Positions 9,952-20,229 of a stretch of DNA of 64,000 nucleotides are shown in pieces; within the stretch, counting starts at the first letter, position 1, and each line of letters begins with the position of its first letter. Source of the DNA: Naematelia aurantialba (lineage: Eukaryota > Basidiomycota > Tremellomycetes > Tremellales > Naemateliaceae). Position numbers and translations under genes: made by a program. Below the pieces are notes generated by a model that ran no database searches, had not been told where the DNA came from, and worked only from the letters and a program-made list of their open reading frames with translations. The stretch lies in assembly GCA_021527695.1 (NCBI GenBank), contig JAKFAO010000007.1, forward strand, positions 744,001 through 808,000, in the 5' to 3' direction.

Positions 9952-11734
9952 ATGGCGGAGAAGGAGAATTTCTTCCCCACCGTTGGGGAGGTGGCCAGCA
10001 ACATTGACGAGCTGCCTGACGTACCTGATGGAGCTGCACATCTGGGAGAGAACGCGCCTCCGGCCGAGCAGGACGGAGAAGAGCGGGACATGCAGGAGGT
10101 TGAGAGTCTCTGTATGCGATGTCACGAGCAAGTGAGCCTTTAAATCCAGTTTATTAGTCATTGGTTTAGTCATTGGTGCTCATGACAACAGGGCACGACA
10201 CGGCTACTCTTGACGTCGATCCCATATTTCAAAGAGATCATTGTCTCGTCATTCCGGTGCGAGCACTGCGGTCATAGGGACACGGAGATTCAGAGTGCTG
10301 GGGAGATCCAGCGTGAGTCCAGACTTCCTTCCGAGCTGACGATGTAGCGAAGGGTGTGGTATACACTGTGCATTTGCTCAGTAGAGAAGACCTCGATCGG
10401 CAGATTGTCAAATCGTCGTTCGCGACTATCACCCTTCCGGATGTGCAGCTTACGATCCCGCCTGGCCGGGGTCAACTTACGACCGTCGAGGGGATCATCC
10501 GCGACACGGTCCGGGACCTCAACATCAGCCAACCTGTCCGCCGAGTCATGAACCCGCCGACAGCTGCTCGGATCGACGACATGCTCGGCAAACTACGAGA
10601 TGTAGTGGGAATGACCGAGGGAGACGACGATGAGGACGGCGGTGTAGGCGACGACGATGACGAAGCGCGCCCAGTGACGTATCATGAGGAGGCTGCGGCA
10701 GCAGAGAGGCCGTTTGTGCCATTCAGCATGACGCTGGATGACCCTTCCGGCAACTCGTTCTTCGCGTTTGTCGGAAGCACGTCGGACGCCCAGTGGAACA
10801 TGCGGGCATATAGCCGGACATTCGACCAGAACGTCGCGCTCGGTCTCGTCGCCCCGCGCGAAGACGCGCCTGAGCAACAGGGTGCCGGACAGCCAGTCGT
10901 CCCGGCCGACCACAAGCTCAGCGGCCCGGCCGATCTCGAGCGCGCACTGGCCAAGAACACGGATGCGGCGGCGAATGCGGACGGGGTCGTGCCTGAAGAG
11001 ATCTACAGCTTCCCCACAACATGCTCAAGTTGCGGACACGAGCTGGAGACGTTGATGCAGAAAGTGAATATCCCGTATTTCAAGGACATCATCATCATGT
11101 CGACCAACTGCTACGCCTGCGGATACCGGGATAACGAGATCAAGTCTGGCGGAGCGATCGCCGACAAGGGCAAGAAGATCACTCTCAAAGTCGAGGACTC
11201 GGAAGACCTGAGTCGTGATCTCCTCAAGGTCGGTCGAGCTTCCCTACAAAGTCCACTTCTAGTTCGTTGCTGACTCGTTGCGTCTAGTCTGACACTGCTG
11301 GGCTCGAGATCCCAGAGATCGATCTGGTGCTTCAGCCCGGAACCCTCGGCGGCAGGTTCACCACACTAGAAGGGCTCCTGAACGAGATCTACGACGAGCT
11401 CAGCACCAAGATCTTCCGGGCGGGCGACTCCACCACGGCCGGGATCGGCCAGCAGGGCCTCGACCTCACTTCCGACCAACACACATTCGAACGCTTTCTT
11501 CGCAACTTGAAACAGTGCATGAGCGCCAGCCGCCCATTCACGCTGATCATTGACGATCCAGTGTCAAACTCGTATCTCCAGAACCTGTATGCGCCGGACC
11601 CAGATCCTAACATGACAATTGTCGAGTACGAGCGCACAGCGCAGCAGAACGACGAGCTCGGTGTGAGCGATATGGTCTTGGAGGGATATAATCCGGAAGC
11701 GGAGGGGACGACGGCCTCAGACCCTCAAGTGTAG
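9952..11734 (+). CDS. ZPR1: Zinc finger protein ZPR1
   Basis: Conserved eukaryotic ZPR1, reported to chaperone folding of translation elongation factor eEF1A and to shuttle to the nucleus. Exons 9952-10131, 10192-10312, 10348-11228, 11288-11734; 542 aa. It has the duplicated ZPR1 architecture. First zinc finger: [20 protein letters not shown] followed by CEHCGHRD; second: [12 protein letters not shown] followed by [15 protein letters not shown]. Each C4 finger precedes a double-stranded beta-helix domain. An acidic linker ([15 protein letters not shown], near residue 185) separates the halves. The start at 9952 is chosen because it gives the usual short N-terminus; upstream codons in frame lack family character. 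Confidence 0.95.
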
Positions 11735-11935
11735 AACTGTTGTAGACCACTTGCATCTTGTACAACAAGTACGTGTACGAACAGCGTGACGCCATTTGTT
11801 CCTTTGCTCCTAGTGAGCGCAGTACGCTCTTCCTGCCCGTCGCTTCCACTTGCACGGCAGAGTTGCTTCTAGGTCTAGCTCAGACTGCCCTGGGACTCAG
11901 AGGAGTCCCGCCGCTTGGTCTACCTGACTACATGT

Positions 11936-14014
11936 CTAAGCTGTCGCCTCGACACGGTACCCAGCAACCGTCAACAGGGCTGCCATGGTGACTCTGCCTA
12001 TCGCGATGATCTGCTCAAAGTCGTAATTGACTCTCTGGGAGAGATCGCCCGAGTTGTGGTACATGGGGTCGATGATCCAGCCGTTGCGCTCGAACACCTG
12101 CGTCGACGGGAATCCGTAGGCGAGGAAGGACTGGTGGTCTGAGCAGCAGGCCGGGGTGCTTCCGACTACCAATTCTGGTGAGTAGAGGCTCGACAGGTTG
12201 GCGAGGAGGTGGGTCGCTTCGGGGAGGTGGATCCTGTTGGTGATCGTTAGTGCCTCTTGCTTGGTGGTCAACAGTCTGGCATTTGCTTGGTAGGTCAAGA
12301 CGTCTCCGTCTGGTCTTTGCTTGGTGGGTCAAACGTCTGGTATTGAAGCCAGATGTGGTTTATGCGTGAGACGGGGGGATGAGTAGAACGGGAACGTGGT
12401 GAGCGACGGAGGGGGAAGACTGGGACGTAGAGTATGAGAGATACGAGAGACGAGACGCACGATTCAGGCAGACCGAGCTGGACGGGCTCGTCGGCCTACC
12501 TGTCAGCGGCGTCGCCTGATTACTCACGTCGTGGTACCCCAGCATGTCCGCTTGCACCTGCAGGAGCACGGTGATGTTGTTCGCGTGACACCATTCTGAA
12601 GATCAGATCAGGGATTTAGCGCCGCCGGACTGACTCGGCGCATCAAGCCCAAGACACGACGTGACGCGACGCGACGCGACGCCGCAGACTCACCGGCGTA
12701 GGCGTGGCTGCCGAGGAGGCCCTGCTCCTCGCCCGCGAAGAACACGAGGTACACGCTCTTGTCAAAGGCGATGCCTTGCGACTTGATCGCGCTCGCAATG
12801 GCCAGCAAGTGGCCAGAGCCCGAGGCGTCGTCGTCCCCTCCCGGCGCGCGGGTGAGGCCGAACGACCCCCGGCTGTCGTAGTGCGCGCTGAGGATGACCC
12901 GCTCCGTCGCATTGGACGGGTAGTGGCACACCACGTTCGGGGCGAACCCCTGCAGGAAGTCGTGCAGGTGGCATTCGGCGCCCGAGTCTTCTACTTTGCC
13001 TGAGATGGTCAGCGTCGGCTCACCTAGCACCGCTAGCTGTAGCCAGGGATGGATTGACAGATCGACACAAGGGAGGGCGGGTGTAGAAGGGAGCGTGGAG
13101 GGCTGGAACAGCTGGAAGAGCCGGAACACCTGGAAGAGCTGGAAGAGATGAAACCTGGACCTGCCTTTGAGCCAATGGGCAGCCTTGACGGCGCCGTCCG
13201 TGAACGAATGCCTCGACTCGATCCCGCTCGGCGCCTCGCCAGTCAGCCACCGCACGTTGCGCCTCAGATCGTCCAGCTTCAGTCCGTCCGACACGATCCG
13301 GTCGATGACGGGGTCGAATGCGAGCTGGCGCGTGAGGTTGGCGAGGTGCTTGGCGTACTTTTCCGGCACGGGGTCCCACGCGCTGGTCGGGAGCGGCGAC
13401 AGCGGCAGTGCGACCGGTACGAGATGCGCCGGGAGGAACGTGTCGAGGTGGGCAAGGAGACGTACCGGGACGTGAAGGAGGAACGAGTCGGGCGTCGAGT
13501 GGATCGGCCACGCGAGGTGTTTGTGTTTGTCCACAGCGGCGCCTAGCAGGAGCTGGCTCGACTGGCCAATAAGGCCGCTCATGCTCGTGGCGCTGCGGCG
13601 CATGTCCTGCCGCCGCTCCGCGCCTCCACGCTCCTCGTCCGACTGGACCCCCGCGCGCCCAACCCAGACGAGCCGTCCATCGGCCTCCCACTTGGGGGGA
13701 AGGTCTACCACAGCGCCGTGCTCTGACACGCTCTGGAGCAGGTCGCTGTACGGCACGGCCTCGGCGCACTCGCCCTGCACGAGGTAGACGTGGTCTTGAC
13801 GAGACGACAAGCCGCCGTACGCGCCATAGTACGAGGCGTGCACGCAGTCGTGTGCGAGGGAAAGGCGGGTATTGGACACCACGAGTGCGGGCCCCGACCA
13901 CCGCGCCGAGGGGATCGCGGCTGTCGTGCTGGTCAGCTGGCTCGCGAGGAGCAGCAGGAGGGAGACTACAGCTGCCATACTGCGACACGATGAGGATGAT
14001 GATGAGCGATTCAC
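11936..14014 (-). CDS. Secreted M28-family zinc aminopeptidase
   Basis: Extracellular or vacuolar metallo-aminopeptidase with co-catalytic zinc. Exons 14014-13165, 12999-12694, 12595-12528, 12495-12461, 12233-11936 (518 aa). A signal peptide (MAAVVSLLLLLASQ) starts at the second Met (13978), which may be the true start. The zinc ligand set is complete: H and D in SAHYDSRGSFG, D in GGDDDASGSGH, the EE pair in FFAGEEQGLLGS, D in QADMLGYHD, and the last H in CCSDHQSF. The first intron begins GC rather than GT; a GT alternative breaks the conserved join around WLKGKVEDSGAECHLHDFL. Substrate side chain unknown. It is convergent with ZPR1. Confidence 0.9.
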
Positions 14015-14340
14015 GATTGACCAGCGCGTCTAGCATGTCCAGCTCGGCCAAAGCCGCCTGGCTGTCTAACGGCAGCGACGCCGTATACACTTCCAGTCCA
14101 GCTTACCCTCATTCGCAACGGCCATCTGTGATAGTACGTCCCACGGCAAGGGCGACGAGGGCACGGAGGAGTGTGGACATCAGTAGGAACGTTCGATAGA
14201 CTGGTATTGGGCACCCAACGGTCTGCTTATCTCACTACCCGAGTCTGGGCTTCCCAGTCTCGAGTATCCGTCCGGTACGTAGGCACCGCCTTGGGCACTA
14301 CACACCATCATGCATGCAACTCGCAATACTCCAACTACGA
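14015..14340. promoter_or_regulatory. Intergenic: peptidase promoter, 3' of zinc-cluster gene A
   Basis: No gene or repeat supported. Confidence 0.45.
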
Positions 14341-15630
14341 TCAACCGTCTGACGCGGTGTGATCGATCCAAGCGGGATCCAGGAAGTTTTGGTACAAGGA
14401 ACAGGAGGCGCGAAGCTGGTAACACCTCACGCAGGAGATGCACGGCAGGCCGGTGCTTGTCTTGGGAAGGGTTTGTGCAACGCATCGTCTGTCAAAGTCA
14501 TAGCGGTTCCGCGTACTCTGTTGGCTATGGAGGCATTTGTCGCAGCCCTTGCCCATGGTCAAGGTCCTCTGTTTCACGCGATAGCCCCTGTAGGTGCTGC
14601 ATGGCACACGCCTTCGGCTCGTCGGTTCCGCTCTGGTGCTTCCGACGGTCTCGCTCTTCGACGTTTCGCGAGACCCGGGAACGTCAAGGTTGCCTGGGCT
14701 GCTACTTCCCGTGGCGGAGGGCTTCGTGCGTTCCCTTTGCCTTGATATTCGCGACAGCTCGCTTGTGTGCTTCTTCGGTGGCCCTAGGGAGCTTGCCGCT
14801 TTGACTTTCGACGACGGCTTCAGCGACTTGGATTGTCTTCCAGTGGGAGGCACATCAGATTCGGCTACTGCTTCCACGGATGAGGGTGTTGTTGCCTGTG
14901 CTTCGCCCGTTTCACTGAACGTATCCGGTAACTGGCTCATCTGAAGAATGTCCCTCTGTTGTCGCCAAAGTGGCAAAGGCTGGCTAGTGCTGGAGGACGT
15001 GTAGGGGCTAGGCAGCCCGCTACCAAGCTGGGTCTCGCGAGTATTCTGAGACAGCATGACATCCTGTTTCCCCCACGCATCCCACGTCTGTTGTTCTTGG
15101 ATATCAGGGTACGGCATCTCGGGCACACGAGCAGAGCGGTCACCGCGGCGGTCAAGACGCCGGCCGTCGAGCTGAATCTGTGAGTCGTTTTGACGTGAAT
15201 GCATATTGCCTTGTTTCCACAGAGGCAATTGCCCCGAGTGGTCTGAATCGTGCCATCCATGAGAGCCATTTGCAGAGGAGGTCGATCGGAAGAACTCCGT
15301 TCTCCCCAGGGAGTCACGACGTAACGCAGTTGACTGCTGTGGTGGTGACTCGAGCTGATCGCGGTCGTTGACGTTACTGGGGGGTGCCTCGGCCTCTGCC
15401 GTGAAGATATCTTTGCTGGGGATAGAATATTCCCTTGGAATGTCAGGCATGTGCTGAGGGTCCCAAAATGAAGCGAGGAATGAGAGAGAAGGATCTTCGA
15501 TGGCTGCAGAGTGCAACTGCTGAGCCTCGGTAGTCCAGTCTGCGCGCACGGGCGACCCAAGGTCAGTCAGGCCGGTGTTCGTGTGAGATCCAGCGCCACT
15601 CCAGCCATCGTTCAAGTTGTCATGATACAT
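14341..15630 (-). CDS. Tandem C-terminal zinc-cluster protein A (unknown)
   Basis: Intronless, 429 aa from the ATG at 15630. I do not recognise the family. Residues 1-330 are low-complexity, rich in Ser, Gln, Asp and Pro with repeated Arg/Lys patches, and look disordered. The only ordered-looking part is the last ~90 residues: a basic RRRVP segment, then GCDKC, a spaced Cys, and CVRCYQLRASCSL close to the C-terminus. The second half matches the CX2CX6C half of fungal Zn2Cys6 DNA-binding clusters, but the cluster is C-terminal and the first half is stretched (CX2CX17C). The same ending occurs in the next two minus-strand genes. A DNA-binding regulator is possible; function unproven. Confidence 0.65.
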   Translation of the reverse strand: MYHDNLNDGWSGAGSHTNTGLTDLGSPVRADWTTEAQQLHSAAIEDPSLSFLASFWDPQHMPDIPREYSIPSKDIFTAEAEAPPSNVNDRDQLESPPQQSTALRRDSLGRTEFFRSTSSANGSHGWHDSDHSGQLPLWKQGNMHSRQNDSQIQLDGRRLDRRGDRSARVPEMPYPDIQEQQTWDAWGKQDVMLSQNTRETQLGSGLPSPYTSSSTSQPLPLWRQQRDILQMSQLPDTFSETGEAQATTPSSVEAVAESDVPPTGRQSKSLKPSSKVKAASSLGPPKKHTSELSRISRQRERTKPSATGSSSPGNLDVPGSRETSKSETVGSTRAEPTSRRRVPCSTYRGYRVKQRTLTMGKGCDKCLHSQQSTRNRYDFDRRCVAQTLPKTSTGLPCISCVRCYQLRASCSLYQNFLDPAWIDHTASDG

Positions 15631-16981
15631 GAGGTGCAGGACGATGTGTGGCAAGTCAAGAGACGTAGACGGGCAGAGAGGGGAAGAACAGTCTTGATGA
15701 ACTCCGCGTACATCCTTGGACTATATGCAAGACATTGAAGCCTTCCTGTCGTGACAGATACCGGCTCGTTTATTCGAGTCCCTGAAGTCGAGCCCTTGTA
15801 TGTCTCCGTTCTTACATATTTACTTATACTCTTCATTTTCCTCACTCTCCAAGGATGAAAATTTTGCCACACTCTCTCTCTCTCTCTCGTGCTCTAGTAT
15901 ACTCCTCGAGTCCCCGTCGTCTCGCCCTGAGGTTTCTGGTACCCACAGTCCCTTCATGACACTTCCATGACCCTAGCCCAAGGACGATGGAAGGTTTGGG
16001 ACTTCTCTGTCGAAGACGCACACGACTCGCGTAATGCCCTCCTTTCGAATCCATCTCGGTCAATATGCCGGTTAACAGGTGCGGTCGCTCTATAAGTGGA
16101 TGTCTGATAGAAGTACCGCTTACAGCTCACGAACAGTCAGAATTCAATTGAGACTGACAGGCGGCGTCTTGTACTCATTTCGCACTAACAGGCGTCCCCT
16201 CGGCATAGCCATCAGCTTCCCCAACCTGAAATATGTAAGCGCTTCTGTTCTTGCTGCCAAACAGACGCCACTCAAGGCTCCGCCCCCGGTCTTCCCGCAT
16301 CCTGAATGCGGCTTCTTTGGAAGGCCTTCAGAAGGAGAAGAACACGCTCTATTCGCCGAAGTGGCGACGCATCCCCTCTTCCCTTCTTCCCGAGATAAAA
16401 AGGTTGTTTAGTTGGGGTACGCCACCCCATGGAATCTCACAACGCCGGGCAAGGTGGCAAATTCGACGACTCCAACCACGGAGCGAGCGGGCCTAGAGCT
16501 GGCATCATCCACCGGGTTACTCCCTCTTCCCCGTTCTTCAAATGGCTTGCCGAAAGTCAAAAGACGTGTATTTATGCCTACTCTTGGGGCAGAGATACAG
16601 CCCTGTCACCTAAGCTTTGTATATTGTACGTCGGGCGCTCTCTTGAACGATTCTAAGAGAGAACCTGCCTCATTACCTTAATAACGAAAATCTTGCCCCC
16701 AGCTTTGGCGCACGGACTCGGAAACTGCTCAGCGAGGTCTATGTGAGAGGTGACATTGGAGTGACATTGGAGCAGCAAGCGAAGACCGCCTCGTGTTTCA
16801 GCAATTCTGGGAAATCTTGACGTAGTGCACATATTCAGCACAAACAGTGCATCGAAAAAGGACCGGCAAATGCGCAAACTTGCAGAATGCTTGCCTTGAA
16901 GAAGGTATGCATATACACGAAACTAACCAGAGCCTCCTTCTATACCGGTGGCGGCGACCTGTGTGGGTGTCTGCCGGCCCG
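15631..16981. other. 1.35-kb interval without a supported gene
   Basis: Contains a short (CT)n tract at 15872-15888 and several overlapping plus-strand open frames (to 110 codons) between 16079 and 16681 with no recognisable motif. It could hold a decayed or heavily spliced gene, but I see no conserved block. Confidence 0.4.
15872..15888 (+). repeat. (CT)8 dinucleotide tract
   Basis: Short perfect CT run upstream of zinc-cluster gene A. Confidence 0.9.
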
Positions 16982-17803
16982 TCAGGCAGGTAGTGATTTG
17001 GTCCAAGTGAACCATAACGGGCTTTCTGACAAGTAGGAAGCTACAAGAGAGCAATGGCGTCTCGCCTCGAAACATCCGTCGCACGTTGGGCTCCCGAAAG
17101 TCAGATGGTGGCTCGCGCTTTCTCTGAAAGGGACCACACAGTCCTGCCTGGATACTGTACACCGGTCGCATCTCTTGTCGTCAGTCATCATCCCCCATGT
17201 CACGGGATGCCCCTGAAGCACGGCGGGGTGGTTGAGCCTGTCGAGTGTCGGCTTGCACCTCCTCCTCCGCATCCTGACCTGCTTGAGTATGTCGGGAGGA
17301 CTGTTTTCGGGAGGACTGGTTTCGGACGGACTGGGCTCGGAAGGACTGGTACTGGTTTCGGCTTCTTCAGTGTGTTCCGATAACGATATGATGACAAGAG
17401 CCGGATATTGAGCTCTTTCGCCACTGACAATAGTGTCCGCTTCATGAATCGACGTTTCTATCTCGTGATGTTCTGACGGCACCCACTGTCGAAGAGTGTT
17501 ACTGCCGGGTCCTCTAGTATCCACTTGGCTTGGTGAATATGGGGTCTGGTAACGCGTTATGTCCCAGTAGTTTGATGTACCGGCGATTTCCTGCCCCGGG
17601 AACGCACACTCGACAGCTCGGAAAGGGTCGTTGGAGAGCAAGAAAGCATGAGATCCTTCACTGCCAACGCTGTGGGTTCCGTTGACTATTTCGTCGTCAG
17701 AGTGGTCTTCGCGAATTTCGGCCTCGAAGATGCTGGGTCTGGCTAAAGAGTTTTGGAATTCGAGACAAGCTTCCTGCAGCTCTGGGGGCAGCTGTGAGGT
17801 CAT
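16982..17803 (-). CDS. Tandem C-terminal zinc-cluster protein B (unknown)
   Basis: Intronless, 273 aa, ATG at 17803. The N-terminal ~170 residues are acidic and Ser/Glu-rich with a Pro/Ser repeat (PSEPSPSETSPPENSPP). A basic QVRMRRRRCKPT follows, then near the C-terminus CDRCTVSRQDC and, 18 residues later, CDGCFEARRHCSL. Here both halves have the canonical Zn2Cys6 spacing CX2CX6C; the linker of 18 residues is longer than usual for N-terminal fungal clusters. This is the least diverged of the three tandem genes and the key to reading the other two as zinc clusters. No fungal-specific transcription factor middle domain is present. A short regulator or a cluster-only DNA- or protein-binding factor is inferred. 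Confidence 0.68.
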   Translation of the reverse strand: MTSQLPPELQEACLEFQNSLARPSIFEAEIREDHSDDEIVNGTHSVGSEGSHAFLLSNDPFRAVECAFPGQEIAGTSNYWDITRYQTPYSPSQVDTRGPGSNTLRQWVPSEHHEIETSIHEADTIVSGERAQYPALVIISLSEHTEEAETSTSPSEPSPSETSPPENSPPDILKQVRMRRRRCKPTLDRLNHPAVLQGHPVTWGMMTDDKRCDRCTVSRQDCVVPFRESASHHLTFGSPTCDGCFEARRHCSLVASYLSESPLWFTWTKSLPA

Positions 17804-18466
17804 ATTCGATGTCTTGTCTCCACTGTTCCCGAACGGTATACGGACACAGTTTGAACGCTGGTATATAGCAGGATCAGGAATGGCAAACAGCGTCTGAACA
17901 CGGGAAGGCGTCCAACCAAAGTGACGTTGCTGGGGTACCCGCTAAAGGCTTCAGAAATAACCCACTTCCTCGTTCAGAAGGCGGACCGGACAAGAGAGGG
18001 AAACCTTTCATGCTGGCCTGTAGTTCTGTCAGTCGGGCTGAAGTATGGGCGCGACTGAGGTGGCAGCTAGTCTGTCCCGCCACGGTGCTTACTAGGCGCA
18101 CGTAGGCTCAGCCCTGGCTGACAGACTAAATACATCTGTTGGAGTTACTACATCCTTTGTACTGGTACTCGCTGTCGTGGAAAGTAACGCCTTTCGTCAA
18201 GTGGCGAAACCTCTGAAGCCCTGCTCTTCTACAGTAGATCAGGAGCTGGTTCTTGAATACATCTATCGTTAAGTTCAGAAACACATAGATACTGGAGACA
18301 GCCACCACTAGTCATGCTGTTCTAAGGCAAGAGGTCGAGTTTTGTGACCGGCCGCTGACCGTCTGTGGGACCGAGTATCGCAGTGACGCGCACAATTCAC
18401 ACAACTAGATCCAGATCCCCTCCTCTGCTTCAAGCCCAACCATACTCATAAACACGGCGCCATCTA
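17804..18466. other. Intergenic between zinc-cluster genes B and C
   Basis: Promoter of B and 3' region of C. No additional gene supported. Confidence 0.45.
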
Positions 18467-19777
18467 TCACTCCACCAAGATTGGCGAGTCCTGTCGCGTG
18501 TTTGACACAGCAAAGTCTGAGGTACTCGCCGAGTCCAAGTCGGTTTCACCGGGTACGCCGTCTCTCGTAGACAAGTCCACGCCTGGGAAGAAGTCCATAA
18601 TGTGCCGGCCTGACAGACTGCACTTCACCTTGCGCTCGACGCACACTGAACACGACATCATCAAGTCGCTCGACAACTTTAGCAGGCGAACTTCGCACTT
18701 GCGCACGTCGGGGGGGAACTTTTGTGCCTTTGGCCTCCGCTTCGTCTTCTTGTCGGACAGTGTGCATCCCGTACACCCTGTTCCCATAGGTAGAGGCACT
18801 ACGTGGAACCATCTCATGTGTGTCTGTTCCAAATCTTGCTCAAACACCGGCAAAAAGACGGTAGGACCGTACCCCACTGCCGGTTCAGCGCGGCGAATGG
18901 TCGAGGTTCCCGGCTTCTCAAAGTCTGCTGGTGTGCATACGCCCCAGAGTCTCAGGGTGGGAAAGATCCCTCCCACAGAGTCCGTCTCTGTGGGTTGGGT
19001 GCTGAACCCATCTTCGAAGAGTGCAGCCTCCCCCTCCCTGCTCGGAGGATGCGACGCGTCCGAGTGATCAATGTGAGCGGTGGGGAACCCAATCCGGTTA
19101 CTCGACGAATTGACTTGCTCTGGAGTCGGTCTTCGTTCCCTCTCGTTCCCACTGGGACCTCTACGCGGCCAGAACAGACTTGCCAGCCGGGGTGCAGATT
19201 GAGACGATGCGCTCAGAGGGGAGACATGGTCTTGCATGCCCTCAGACGAGCCGGGGCGCAAGATGCGAGATAAGGACATCACATTCTCGGTGGATGGAGT
19301 CGTCGTGCTATTCTCGGCGCTCTCGTTCTCGACCGTCTGTATCATCCGTTGCTGGTGATACTTGTCGAGATACGCCTCTAGGCTGCGATACATAGGCGCG
19401 TATCCGACGGTGGTGAGATCCTCGCCCGGCGTGCTGAGATCCCGGCTGGGCGTGCTGCGATCCCCGCTGGGTGTGCCGAGATTCCCGCTGGGGGTGCCGA
19501 GGTCCCCGCTAGGTACGCTGAGAGCTTCGCTGGGCATGCTTAGATCCCAGTTGACTTGAGTCAGAGGATATGCCGTCTGGAAAGGATCACTAAACTCCCA
19601 CTCAAAGTGGCTTCCGAGCTGGGGGCTGCCTGCTGCGTAGCTGCCGAAGTCGATATCGGAGTACATGTATGCGGCTTGTAAGTCCATGGAGGGAGCGACG
19701 GCATCCCAATCCTGTGCTTCTTGAATGTACGGACCACTGTGGTATCCGGGAGGTGAATGGTCATAGTCGTAAGACAT
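18467..19777 (-). CDS. Tandem C-terminal zinc-cluster protein C (unknown)
   Basis: Intronless, 436 aa, first ATG of the frame at 19777. The N-terminal region is Tyr/Asp/Ser-rich and contains five to six 8-residue repeats of the form TPSGDLG at about residues 78-120. A long Ser/Pro-rich stretch follows. The C-terminal part has GCTGC, a basic SDKKTKRRPKAQKF, a spaced Cys, then CSVCVERKVKCSL, the same CX2CX6CSL signature as genes A and B, followed by a ~45-residue acidic/Ser tail. The first half is expanded (CX2CX23C) with many Lys/Arg. Paralogy with A and B is inferred from shared order, strand, lack of introns and this signature; the N-termini are not alignable by eye. Confidence 0.65.
   Translation of the reverse strand: MSYDYDHSPPGYHSGPYIQEAQDWDAVAPSMDLQAAYMYSDIDFGSYAAGSPQLGSHFEWEFSDPFQTAYPLTQVNWDLSMPSEALSVPSGDLGTPSGNLGTPSGDRSTPSRDLSTPGEDLTTVGYAPMYRSLEAYLDKYHQQRMIQTVENESAENSTTTPSTENVMSLSRILRPGSSEGMQDHVSPLSASSQSAPRLASLFWPRRGPSGNERERRPTPEQVNSSSNRIGFPTAHIDHSDASHPPSREGEAALFEDGFSTQPTETDSVGGIFPTLRLWGVCTPADFEKPGTSTIRRAEPAVGYGPTVFLPVFEQDLEQTHMRWFHVVPLPMGTGCTGCTLSDKKTKRRPKAQKFPPDVRKCEVRLLKLSSDLMMSCSVCVERKVKCSLSGRHIMDFFPGVDLSTRDGVPGETDLDSASTSDFAVSNTRQDSPILVE
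19414..19548 (-). repeat. 24-bp coding repeats in zinc-cluster gene C
   Basis: Five to six imperfect 24-bp units encoding 8-residue repeats (core TPSGDLG) within the N-terminal region of gene C. Confidence 0.85.
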
Positions 19778-20229
19778 CTGGATCACACTGTGGAGCCCAC
19801 GTTAAAAACAGACTCGGGAAGTGGTCCATTGCAGACTGATATTCATAAGCAGGCAGAAGGCGAGAACAGAAGGTCGCGTTGCGCCGTCTGCTCGAGAAGG
19901 CATGCTGAGCCTTCAGCCTTGAGAGGACAGGTTGCTCTACGCAGTGGGGACTGTTTCACTCGGACGTGAAGGCCCTCTTTACTGTCTGATCGGATTGTAT
20001 TGCGAAGCACCCAAAAGCATCCAAGCAACGTGTGTCAAACCTTGGGAGCACTCGAAATGTCGACAGGTGAGTTGCTCGGCCCTCGGTCTACCGGCGAAGG
20101 GGCTATATTGGAAATTTGGGAATCCAAAGCAGCACATTGCTTATGAGATCTGGTGGCCGTTTGTATGCATCGTTGTCATCTTTACTTTGCGCAAAACCGA
20201 CAGTGACGCCCTCGAGCCTCAAGCACACG
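19778..20229. promoter_or_regulatory. Divergent interval between gene C and MTA phosphorylase
   Basis: 452 bp head-to-head. Overlapping plus-strand frames here run into the first exons of the phosphorylase gene and are not separate genes. Confidence 0.5.

Noticed and set aside
13020..14090. 356-codon minus-strand frame overlapping the M28 peptidase
   Set aside because: Arg/Pro-rich shadow of the peptidase exon in another frame; the peptidase frame has signal peptide and all zinc ligands.
15760..15800. TTCGAGTCC resembling a tRNA T-loop
   Set aside because: No acceptor stem or anticodon arm could be folded around it.
16079..16681. Cluster of plus-strand frames opposite the zinc-cluster genes
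   Set aside because: Checked for a fourth copy of the Cys signature on both strands; none found, and frames do not join by good splice sites.
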